From positions 1-5,245 of the forward strand of contig JAPUIR010000156.1 in assembly GCA_027296805.1 (NCBI GenBank): 5,245 nt of DNA. Direction: 5' to 3'. The notes below the pieces were generated by a model. The model had not been told where the DNA came from, made no database searches, and was given only the letters and a program-made list of their open reading frames with translations. Position 1 is the stretch's first letter, and the number at the start of each line of letters is the position of its first letter. The DNA comes from Chloroflexota bacterium (GTDB lineage Bacteria; Chloroflexota; Dehalococcoidia; Bin125). Below, piece after piece: positions 1-5,245 of this stretch. Position numbers and translations under genes: made by a program.

Positions 1-12
1 TCCAGGCTGTCG

Positions 13-1551
13 CTACTCCCCTGCTTTGATCCAGTCGGTGATGCGCTCTCCGATCATGATGCAGGTCAGGTTGGTGTTGGCGCGGACGATGTTGGGCATG
101 ATGGAGGCGTCAACGACGCGCAGGCCATCGATGCCGTGGACGCGCCCGTGCGCATCGACGACGGCGTCGGGATCGGAGGCGGGGCCCATCTTGGCGGTAC
201 CCACGGGGTGGAAGATCTGGGCGGCGGTGTCCCAGATGTATTTGTCGAGGGCGTCGTCGTCATCGATGGTGGCTTGGTCGAGCAGTTCGATGCGCTCGTA
301 GTGCTCAGCGATGGCGGGACTTTGCGCGATATCCCAAGCGATGCGCATCCCTTCGCGCATGCGGGCCTTGTCCTGTTCATCGTCGAAGAAGTTCAGTTCG
401 ATGCGAGGCGCGGCGTGCAGGTCGTCGCTCTCGACGTGGAGCCGGCCACGGGAGTTGGGGCGCTGCAAGCCGGGAGCGATCGCGAAGGCCATGTCGACGC
501 CGAAGATCTCATGCATCTCGGGCAGGTCGCTGACGACGAAGTGGTTGGCAGCGTAGATCTGCATGTCGTTCTCTTCGCCACCATCGGCGGTGTAGCGCAG
601 CATCGACTGGAACAGCGGATTTGCCATGTCGCACACGCCGTCCTTCGGCACGCAGAACACGTACGCCATGGGGTGCTCGATCAGGTTGTGGCCGACGCCG
701 GGGAGCTCCTGGACCTGATCGACGCCGATCGCGGCGACGTCTTCGGCGGAGCCGATGCCCGAGCGCAGAAGGATCGGCGGCGACTGAATCGCCCCGGCGG
801 AGAGAATGATGTTGTCGCCGTAGACGGTCTGCAACTCACCGCCCGATTCCACCTCCAACCCGATCGCGCGCCCATCCTCGATGATGACGCGGTTGGCCAA
901 GCACTCGCCGCGGATGGTGAGGTTCAGGCGTGCGCGCGCGCCGGTGAGGTAGCCGATCGCGGTGGAGATGCGGGTCCGTCCCTCTCGGTTCTGGGCCATC
1001 GGACTGATCCCCGTCGAGCCAGGGTCATTGAAGTCCTCGTGGTAGGGGTAGCCCTGGTCCAGGACGGCTTGGCGGAAGCTCTGCTGGAGAGGGGTGAGCT
1101 CGTCATCCTTCCAGCGGCGGACGGGGATGGGACCACCCTTGCCGTGAAAGTCGCCGCCGAGGTCCTGGTCGTCCTCCAACTTGTTGAAGTAGGGCAGGCA
1201 GTTCTCGAACTCCCAGCCCTCGTTGCCCAGTTCGGCCCACTCGTCGTAATCAGCGGGGACGCCGCGGATGGCGACAACGCCGTTGACGGCGGAGGAGCCG
1301 CCGGTGACCTTGCCCCGGGCATAGTCGATGGTGCGATCTTTGACCGCTTCGGCCTTGAAGCCCCAGTCATGGTCCTGGAGAGAGACCCAATAGGCGTTGA
1401 GGATGTCGTCGGGGGTCTGTTCGATCGAGGCGTAGTCGGGCCCCGCCTCGAGCAGGAGGACGCCGGTCTCGGGGTCTTCCGAGAGCCGGGCCGCGAGCAC
1501 GGCCCCAGACGATCCGGCACCGACGATGATGTGGTCGTACTGAGCGGTCAT
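13..1551 (-). CDS. GMC-family FAD-dependent oxidoreductase (choline dehydrogenase/alcohol oxidase-like)
   Basis: Complete 512-residue cytoplasmic flavoenzyme that probably oxidises an alcohol to an aldehyde using FAD. Seen: the N-terminal dinucleotide-binding motif GAGSSG (residues 11-16) with the ribose-binding acid E35 after the second strand, GMC signature 1 (GKVTGGSSAVNG, 80-91), GMC signature 2 (GAIQSPPILLRSGIG, 253-267), and the C-terminal HPVGTAKMG (448-456). H448 and N492 fall at the same spacing as the catalytic His466/Asn510 pair of choline oxidase. The residue matching that enzyme's FAD-linking His99 is Val89, so the FAD should be non-covalent. The length is slightly short of BetA-like enzymes (about 550) with no core motif missing. 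The start is firm: an in-frame TAG lies at 1561-1563 and a GGGAGA Shine-Dalgarno precedes the ATG. There is no signal peptide. The substrate cannot be read from sequence; choline, long-chain alcohols and polyethylene glycol are all family possibilities. The gene follows the membrane-protein gene on the same strand after 184 bases, so it may have its own promoter. Confidence 0.95.
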   Translation of the reverse strand: MTAQYDHIIVGAGSSGAVLAARLSEDPETGVLLLEAGPDYASIEQTPDDILNAYWVSLQDHDWGFKAEAVKDRTIDYARGKVTGGSSAVNGVVAIRGVPADYDEWAELGNEGWEFENCLPYFNKLEDDQDLGGDFHGKGGPIPVRRWKDDELTPLQQSFRQAVLDQGYPYHEDFNDPGSTGISPMAQNREGRTRISTAIGYLTGARARLNLTIRGECLANRVIIEDGRAIGLEVESGGELQTVYGDNIILSAGAIQSPPILLRSGIGSAEDVAAIGVDQVQELPGVGHNLIEHPMAYVFCVPKDGVCDMANPLFQSMLRYTADGGEENDMQIYAANHFVVSDLPEMHEIFGVDMAFAIAPGLQRPNSRGRLHVESDDLHAAPRIELNFFDDEQDKARMREGMRIAWDIAQSPAIAEHYERIELLDQATIDDDDALDKYIWDTAAQIFHPVGTAKMGPASDPDAVVDAHGRVHGIDGLRVVDASIMPNIVRANTNLTCIMIGERITDWIKAGE

Positions 1552-1592
1552 GGTCTCTCCCTAGTTCACGCCTGAGCGGGGAGGATAAGCGA

Positions 1593-1662
1593 TCCCGCGA
1601 GACAGGACGCGGTGTTCGTCAGGAGGGAGAGGATGGTCGCGGGACAACGTTGCGTCGCGGGG
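1593..1662. repeat. Repeated GTCGCGGG core upstream of the GMC gene
   Basis: The 184-base gap between the membrane-protein stop and the GMC start holds three copies of one short word. TCCCGCGA at 1593-1600 is the perfect reverse complement of TCGCGGGA at 1637-1644, and GTCGCGGG recurs as a direct repeat at 1636-1643 and 1654-1661 (18-base period). This could be a regulator-binding cluster or a long-loop stem in the leader of the GMC transcript. It could also be chance in GC-rich DNA. I found no convincing -35/-10 pair in this gap. Confidence 0.35.
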
Positions 1663-1735
1663 TGTGGCCCGACGTCTGGGGTTGCTGCTGTACGGCGAGG
1701 ACTGGCACATCGACTGAGTTGGGGGGCGCGGGCGC

Positions 1736-2275
1736 TCAGCCGAAGGGCGCGCTGAAGAAGTCGGCGATGGCGTCCAGGGCTTCGGTGAAGGTGAAGTCGT
1801 CGAGCCACTGGCCCTGGTGCAGGGCGTACTCCTGAAACTCCTTCAGCGCCGCAAGAAACGCGAGCCAGCCCGCTGTCGCGCGCGGGCTGAAGGCGAACCC
1901 CGGCCGCCAGTGCGGGAGGGAGGCCACGAAGAGGAACCAGAACTCGAAGACGTTGGGGAAGAAGAGGAGGATGGCGCGGCTGTCGCTGAGCTCGAAGGCG
2001 ATGAAGCCGATCAGACGCCAGCCGAAGAGGGCGAGTCCGATCCGGCGGGCCGTGCCCGACCAGTGCCAGGTGACCCAGAGAAACAAGACCATGTAGACCT
2101 GGTCCAGCCACTTGTCCCAGGACTGATAGTTGCGCAGGCCGCCCAGGTCGATCACATCGCGGAGGAAGAGGTCGCTGAGGTCGACGAAGACGGCGATCAG
2201 CCCGCCAACGAAGGCCCAGCGCAGCACGGGCAAGGAGCCGGCCACTCGGATCAGGCCGATGACTAGCCCTTCCAT
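1736..2275 (-). CDS. Small integral membrane protein of unknown function
   Basis: Complete 179-residue protein; I do not recognise a named family. Hydrophobic stretches at about residues 15-33, 58-74, 78-96 and 100-120 suggest four membrane helices. The C-terminal 55 residues are more polar and end in an amphipathic, acidic/aromatic tail. Between the first two helices is a polar cluster, NYQSWDKWLD (49-58), and in the fourth segment an aromatic run, FFPNVFEFWFLFVA (105-118); both look like conserved family signatures rather than random hydrophobic sequence. The start is supported by GGAAGG on the minus strand (2285-2290), nine bases before the ATG. A competing reading frame over the same bases encodes only Arg/Pro-rich sequence, whereas this frame gives coherent helices. 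It may be co-transcribed with the downstream GMC gene, though the 184-base gap argues against tight coupling. No catalytic or transport motif is visible, so no function is assigned. Confidence 0.85.
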   Translation of the reverse strand: MEGLVIGLIRVAGSLPVLRWAFVGGLIAVFVDLSDLFLRDVIDLGGLRNYQSWDKWLDQVYMVLFLWVTWHWSGTARRIGLALFGWRLIGFIAFELSDSRAILLFFPNVFEFWFLFVASLPHWRPGFAFSPRATAGWLAFLAALKEFQEYALHQGQWLDDFTFTEALDAIADFFSAPFG

Positions 2276-2331
2276 CTGACAGGGCCTTCCATTGCGCGCG
2301 ATCCCCCGGCCTACCCCCGGGCGGGGCGATC

Positions 2332-2337
2332 AGTATC
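2332..2337 (-). promoter_or_regulatory. Possible -10 box for the membrane-protein gene
   Basis: On the minus strand this reads GATACT, four of six matches to TATAAT, about 57 bases upstream of the start codon. The hexamer 17 bases further upstream (GCCACA) matches only the ACA of TTGACA. Weak, offered as the best candidate in this divergent 171-base gap. Confidence 0.22.
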
Positions 2338-2446
2338 GCGTCCGCACCCCGAATTGTGGCTGGGGTGACAGGCGACGGAACAGAACGATCGGTGCGGGCG
2401 TCTGGGTTATGAACTTGTGAACGCAATCAGATCGGGAGTGTCGGCC

Positions 2447-2587
2447 ATGGCCGCAGCCGAAAACTGGTACGTGACGCGACAGCTTGACGAAGCGATCGCA
2501 CAGGAACGTCGCCTGCGAATCGAACTGCTGGCCGCGAAGGCACTCCGACGCCGCTCACTTCTGGAGTCGATGCCGAAGTCCGCCTGA
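2447..2587 (+). CDS. Candidate small basic helical protein, 46 residues
   Basis: A short reading frame beginning MAAAENWYVT and ending SMPKSA. The ATG is preceded by GGGAG (2434-2438) with an eight-base spacer, a good ribosome site. In-frame GTG codons at 2438 and 2417 are alternative starts; the frame is open back to a TGA at 2366-2368. After the first ten residues the sequence is strongly helix-prone and rich in Glu, Arg, Leu and Ala (about residues 11-42), with nine Lys/Arg against six Asp/Glu, so it could form an amphipathic helix or short coiled coil. There are no cysteines, no signal peptide and no membrane segment. It stands alone on the plus strand: divergent from the membrane protein and convergent with the P450, whose stop is 60 bases beyond its own. 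I do not recognise it. Nothing better occupies this stretch; the overlapping minus-strand frame (2407-2727) is low-complexity Arg/Ser and runs into the P450 gene. Confidence 0.5.
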   Translation: MAAAENWYVTRQLDEAIAQERRLRIELLAAKALRRRSLLESMPKSA

Positions 2588-2609
2588 GGACGGAATCGGC
2601 CTGAGGACG
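2582..2609 (+). repeat. Short direct repeat GCCTGAGGACG spanning the small gene's stop
   Basis: The 11-base word GCCTGAGGACG occurs at 2582-2592 and exactly again at 2599-2609, a 17-base period. The first copy contains the TGA stop of the small gene. It may be a local duplication at the gene end; no function is implied. Confidence 0.5.
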
Positions 2610-2611
2610 CT

Positions 2612-2646
2612 CGCCGTCCCGTGGATCGGGAAGGCCGGCGACGGCG
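2612..2646. terminator. GC-rich dyad between convergent genes, possible bidirectional terminator
   Basis: CGCCGTC (2612-2618) and GACGGCG (2640-2646) are perfect 7-base complements with a 21-base loop, within which CCCG/CGGG could form a smaller alternative stem (2618-2630). The dyad lies just after the small plus-strand gene and abuts the P450 stop codon. There is no T-tract on either side, so it does not fit a classical intrinsic terminator. The call rests mostly on its position between convergent stops. Confidence 0.3.
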
Positions 2647-2647
2647 C

Positions 2648-3832
2648 TTAGCCGCTTCCCACTCGCACGGGCAAGGAAGCGAACCCACGCAGGACCGAGG
2701 AGCTGACGCGCACCGCCTCCGCCTCACCCCGCTCGATGGTGGGGTAGCGATCGAGCATGGCGTTGAGCGCGACGTTCGCCTCGACGCGGGCCAGGGGTGA
2801 GCCCAGGCAGTAGTGGATGCCGTAGCCGAAGGCGACGTGCGATCCCCAGTCCCGCTCAGGATTGAAGGTGTCGGGGTCGGGGAACTCCGTGGCGTCGCGG
2901 TTGGCGGAGGCGAAGCCGAGCATGACCATGTCGCCCTGAGGGATGTCGACGCCGTGCAACGAGACGGGGCGAGTCACGGTACGCCAGAGCATCTGTACGG
3001 GGCTATCGAAGCGCAGCGTCTCCTCCAGCACCCCCTCGACCAGGGAGCGGTCTTCGCGCAGCCGCGCCCAGAGCTCGGGCCGATCGAGGAGGATGTTGAG
3101 CACGTTGCCGATCAGGTTCGTCGTGGTCTCGTTGCCCGCGATGAGGAGAAGCACGCAGAACCCCACGAGCTGCGCATCGGTCATGCGCTCGCCTTCGATC
3201 TCGGCTTGCACCAGCAGACTGATGAGGTCGTCGGTGGGTTCGGCGTGGCGTTTGGCGATGACTTGGGCGAGGTAGGTCAGCATCTCGACGACCGCGTTCC
3301 GGCGTTCGATCTCCATCTCCTCCAAGGGGGTGGACGCGGGGCCCGCGTCGAGCGTACCGGCGACCGCGTCGGACCAGCGCTTGAAGCGCTCGTGTTCCCC
3401 CTCGGCGATGCCGAGCATGCGCGAGATGACGATGACGGGCAGGGGCACCGTGAGCGCTTCGACGATCTCCACGTCGTCGGTGTCGATCGCGTCGAGCAGA
3501 TCCGCCGCGACCTGATCGATGTCGGGGGTCAGTTCCAGCACCCGGCGCGGCGTGAAGGCCGTGTTGACGATCTGCCGCAGCGCTGTGTGCGTGGGGGGAT
3601 CTTCGGTGATCAGCGGCAGGGAGCCGGTCATGCCGCCTCCACGGGCGGGGGTGATGCCGTTGGCCGAGGAGTAGGTGGCGTGGTCGCGGAGGGCGGCGTA
3701 GACGTCCTCGTAACGGCTGAGGACCCAGGTCCCCAGCTCCTCCTCGCGATAGACGGGGGCTTCGCGGCGCAACCAGGCATAGGTGGGGTAGGGGTCGGCC
3801 TCGGAGCCGAGAGCGTAGAGGTTGATTTCCAT
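2648..3832 (-). CDS. Cytochrome P450 monooxygenase (bacterial soluble, class I type)
   Basis: Complete 394-residue heme-thiolate monooxygenase of normal bacterial length, predicted cytoplasmic. Motifs in order: C-helix HxxxR (H82, R86) contacting a heme propionate; I-helix AGNETT (232-237) with the acid-alcohol pair E235/T236 for oxygen activation; K-helix ETLR (271-274); the meander FNPER (323-327); and the heme loop FGYGIHYCLG (335-344) with C342 as the iron ligand. All key residues are present, so it should be active. There is no membrane anchor. It would need a ferredoxin and ferredoxin reductase, and neither is encoded here. The frame extends upstream to 4147, but that extension is low-complexity and crosses the promoter region; the ATG at 3830-3832 is chosen because of its GGAGA site and because MEINLYALG starts a typical P450 N-terminus. 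The substrate is unknown; bacterial relatives act on fatty acids, terpenes, steroids or secondary metabolites. Divergent from the lipoprotein gene. Confidence 0.95.
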   Translation of the reverse strand: MEINLYALGSEADPYPTYAWLRREAPVYREEELGTWVLSRYEDVYAALRDHATYSSANGITPARGGGMTGSLPLITEDPPTHTALRQIVNTAFTPRRVLELTPDIDQVAADLLDAIDTDDVEIVEALTVPLPVIVISRMLGIAEGEHERFKRWSDAVAGTLDAGPASTPLEEMEIERRNAVVEMLTYLAQVIAKRHAEPTDDLISLLVQAEIEGERMTDAQLVGFCVLLLIAGNETTTNLIGNVLNILLDRPELWARLREDRSLVEGVLEETLRFDSPVQMLWRTVTRPVSLHGVDIPQGDMVMLGFASANRDATEFPDPDTFNPERDWGSHVAFGYGIHYCLGSPLARVEANVALNAMLDRYPTIERGEAEAVRVSSSVLRGFASLPVRVGSG

Positions 3833-3839
3833 GGCGCTT

Positions 3840-3844
3840 TCTCC
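3840..3844 (-). promoter_or_regulatory. Ribosome binding site that fixes the P450 start
   Basis: GGAGA on the minus strand, seven bases before the ATG at 3830-3832. It decides between this start and far-upstream in-frame starts that would add 105 residues of low-complexity sequence. Confidence 0.75.
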
Positions 3845-3853
3845 GATCGGTCC

Positions 3854-3871
3854 CGCTCCAAGTTGGGAGCG
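3854..3871 (-). promoter_or_regulatory. Inverted repeat at the predicted P450 transcription start (operator or leader hairpin)
   Basis: CGCTCC (3854-3859) and GGAGCG (3866-3871) are perfect complements around a six-base centre AAGTTG. Allowing one inserted G, the pairing extends through AA/TT. If the -10 box at 3879-3884 is right, this dyad covers about +1 to +18 of the transcript. That position would suit a repressor operator or a 5' leader hairpin; the sequence alone cannot tell which. Confidence 0.4.
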
Positions 3872-3878
3872 CCCGGGC

Positions 3879-3884
3879 ATTGTA
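3879..3884 (-). promoter_or_regulatory. -10 box for the P450 gene
   Basis: The minus strand reads TACAAT, five of six matches to TATAAT, standing out in GC-rich DNA. It would place transcription start near 3872 and give a leader of roughly 40 bases before the ATG. No good TTGACA-like hexamer lies 16-18 bases upstream, so the promoter may be activator-dependent. Confidence 0.4.
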
Positions 3885-4005
3885 AGCCGGACAGGAAGAG
3901 GTATGGCCTGCCACACCCGTCGACGTCGGTGGCGGTTGCGCCGAGGGGACCCGGCGATAACAAGGCAGCATATCTCATCCTCGCACAGGAACGATCTGGT
4001 TCCAG

Positions 4006-4021
4006 AGAGAAACACTTCTCT
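4006..4021. promoter_or_regulatory. Perfect dyad upstream of the lipoprotein gene
   Basis: AGAGAA (4006-4011), spacer ACAC, TTCTCT (4016-4021): a 16-base palindrome ending 32 bases before the lipoprotein ATG. An overlapping second pairing, CAGAGA/TCTCTG (4003-4008 and 4017-4022), also exists. Comparatively AT-rich for this window, it resembles a transcription-factor site. A weak extended -10-like TGCTACGCT follows at 4025-4033. Confidence 0.4.
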
Positions 4022-4053
4022 GAATGCTACGCTTCGGGAGGAGAGTGGAGCAG

Positions 4054-5245
4054 ATGACGAAAAGTCTGTTGATCGGGATTGTGGTGATTGGGTTAGCGGT
4101 GCTTGCGGCCTGCTCGTCAGGGGACGCGGTGCCCGACGAGCCGGCATTGCCCGAAGACGCGTCGTTTCTCGAGCAGGTGCCCGAGGACGCGTCGTCTATC
4201 GAGCAGGTACCCGAGGAGGCGCCGTTTATCGAGCAGGTGGAGGCGGCCTGGACGCGGGCGGGGTCGGTGCTGGTGATTCGCGGCGAACGCAGCAGCGTCG
4301 CGATCAGCGAGCGCGAGGGCGTCGATACAATCCGCGGGTTGGGCACGATGACCGCCTGGTTGGACGCCGGGGCGGGCACGGCGCGATACGAGTGGGCGCC
4401 GGGACCGGCGTCGCGCGGCGACGGCCTCGACTCGGCCACGGCCATCCTGATCGACGATCGGCTCTATGAGGGCGATGGTTCCTCCACGAAGTTTATCCGC
4501 GACCGCGATCCGTTCCCGAGGGCGTGGGCACAGGGCTGTGGCGGATTGGTGGGGAAGGTGTTTACTGCTATTGGGCTTCTCTGCCACACACCCTGGGGGG
4601 ACTTCGAGGTGGAGGAGGTAGACGCCGGGGGTGAGACGGTCGTGCTGCTCACGATCCCGGTCGGTGAGCCGGCGCGGGGTGGCAGGAGCCCTGGACTGAC
4701 GGTGTCGTTCGAGCCGGCGACGCTGCTTCCACTGCTCTTCGTGATCGATTTTTCGTTTGATGATGCCGTGAGTTTGACCTCCCGCACCAGCTACGAGATC
4801 GAGTGGGTGGCGCGCGATTCGCTGGGGGAGGACTTCTTCGATCTGAAGTGGGCAGGCTACATCGATGTCGAGGAGCCACTGGAGGTCGATGTCGGGATCC
4901 AGGTGTATTGGCTGGGTCGCTGGTTCGAGCCGAGCGATGGCTCGCCCACCCTATTCCTGGCCGACACGCTCGCCAGCGCCGACGGTGTGGGGCCGGGGAA
5001 CCGGGTTCGGCTTGGGTACAGCGGCGAGCTGGGTAGGCCGGTCCTGACACTGGATGTCTGGCATCCCGACGAGTGGGCGACGCACCTAGAGCAGCCGATC
5101 GGGCAGGTGTGGTGGAGCGGCGAGTGCGTGAGTAGGACAGTCGTGGAACTGCCGGACGGGCGCGCGGAGATCTTTGCAGGGCCAGTCAGCCCGACGGCGG
5201 CCTGTTCCGGGGATGACGAGCCCACGGGGTTCATCGCGCACGTCT
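4054..5245 (+). CDS. Two-domain lipoprotein with repeat linker, unknown function (3' end outside window)
   Basis: An open frame with 397 codons visible and no stop, so the C-terminus is missing. The N-terminus is a lipoprotein signal: Lys3, a hydrophobic core, then lipobox LAAC with C20 as the lipidated residue. Next come three tandem 10-residue acidic repeats (33-62) that look like a flexible tether. Domain 1 (about 63-265) is beta-rich; the stretch AILIDDRLYEG (130-140) and the later GLTVSFEP...LLP (214-226) recall the half-barrel LolA/LppX-type lipoproteins, an inference from pattern only. Domain 2 (about 270 onward) carries YWLG (285-288) followed by RWFEP. Apart from C20 the cysteines fall as C162/C177 and C358/C384, one possible disulfide per domain, fitting an exported protein. 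The ATG follows GGGAGGAG (4036-4043) by ten bases. It probably sits on the outer face of the cytoplasmic membrane and may bind a hydrophobic ligand; that is unproven. Divergent from the P450. Confidence 0.85.
   Translation, partial: MTKSLLIGIVVIGLAVLAACSSGDAVPDEPALPEDASFLEQVPEDASSIEQVPEEAPFIEQVEAAWTRAGSVLVIRGERSSVAISEREGVDTIRGLGTMTAWLDAGAGTARYEWAPGPASRGDGLDSATAILIDDRLYEGDGSSTKFIRDRDPFPRAWAQGCGGLVGKVFTAIGLLCHTPWGDFEVEEVDAGGETVVLLTIPVGEPARGGRSPGLTVSFEPATLLPLLFVIDFSFDDAVSLTSRTSYEIEWVARDSLGEDFFDLKWAGYIDVEEPLEVDVGIQVYWLGRWFEPSDGSPTLFLADTLASADGVGPGNRVRLGYSGELGRPVLTLDVWHPDEWATHLEQPIGQVWWSGECVSRTVVELPDGRAEIFAGPVSPTAACSGDDEPTGFIAHV
4150..4239 (+). repeat. Three tandem 30-base coding repeats
   Basis: Units at 4150-4179, 4180-4209 and 4210-4239 encode PEDASFLEQV, PEDASSIEQV and PEEAPFIEQV. 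Each pair of units differs at four of 30 bases. The frame is kept, and the PE(D/E)A and EQV ends are unchanged, so the array has grown by in-frame duplication. It lies just after the lipidated cysteine and lengthens an acidic linker. Confidence 0.95.

Noticed and set aside
136..1575. Long plus-strand frame of 479 codons opposite the GMC gene
   Set aside because: It is in exact codon register with the GMC gene on the other strand, a known effect in GC-rich genes where antisense stops are rare. Its product is Val/Asp/Gly-rich with no recognisable domain, while the minus frame has every GMC motif.
2300..2330. C-rich and G-rich run with a CCCC-GGGC-GGGG mini-hairpin
   Set aside because: Only a four-base stem with no T-tract, in the leader region of the membrane-protein gene; not enough to call a terminator or riboswitch.
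1566..2426. Minus-strand 286-codon frame overlapping the membrane-protein gene
   Set aside because: Low-complexity Arg/Pro/Ala product with no ordered hydrophobic pattern; the 1736-2275 frame gives coherent membrane helices and has a good ribosome site.
2407..2727. Minus-strand 106-codon frame across the small gene and the P450 3' end
   Set aside because: Arg/Ser-rich low-complexity product overlapping a confirmed gene in another frame.
2813..4057. Plus-strand frame of 414 codons opposite the P450 gene
   Set aside because: Codon-register antisense shadow; the product lacks motifs, and the minus frame carries the complete P450 motif set.
3833..4147. N-terminal extension of the P450 by 105 residues
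   Set aside because: The extension is Arg/Ser-rich, unlike any P450 N-terminus, and would cover the predicted promoter; the ATG at 3830-3832 has a well-spaced GGAGA and gives a normal family length.
4117..4587. Minus-strand frames opposite the lipoprotein gene
   Set aside because: Arg-rich or Ser/Thr-rich shadows; the plus frame stays open for 397 codons with a lipobox and ordered domains.

Overview
The window is GC-rich bacterial DNA with compact genes, good Shine-Dalgarno sites and no introns. It holds four clear protein genes and one probable small gene. Protein styles (a soluble class I-type cytochrome P450, a choline-dehydrogenase-like GMC flavoenzyme, a long-tethered lipoprotein) suggest a high-GC aerobic heterotroph, perhaps Chloroflexota or Actinomycetota. 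That taxonomic guess rests on general resemblance only. I see no tRNA, rRNA, CRISPR array, insertion sequence or integrase.

Layout: a GMC oxidoreductase (13-1551, minus) lies downstream of a small integral membrane protein of unknown function (1736-2275, minus), with a 184-base gap that holds an inverted and direct repeat of a GTCGCGGG core. A candidate 46-residue basic helical protein (2447-2587, plus) is divergent from the membrane protein and convergent with a cytochrome P450 (2648-3832, minus). A GC-rich dyad sits between the two convergent stops. The P450 is divergent from a lipoprotein gene (4054 to beyond the window end, plus). The 221-base region between them carries a good -10 box for the P450, a hairpin or operator-like dyad at its predicted transcription start, and a separate perfect dyad in front of the lipoprotein.

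How the genes may work together: a P450 that hydroxylates a small molecule and a GMC enzyme that oxidises alcohols make a chemically sensible pair, and both lie on the minus strand. They are separated by two other genes, however, and no ferredoxin, reductase or pathway-specific gene is visible, so a shared pathway is only a hypothesis. The lipoprotein looks like a surface-exposed protein: a lipid anchor, an acidic linker made of three 10-residue repeats, a first domain that recalls LolA/LppX-type folds, and a second domain marked by a YWLG motif.

The most interesting items are the lipoprotein architecture, the unrecognised small gene between divergent and convergent neighbours, and the dyads in the P450/lipoprotein intergenic region. 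Nothing here clearly amounts to a new multi-gene system.
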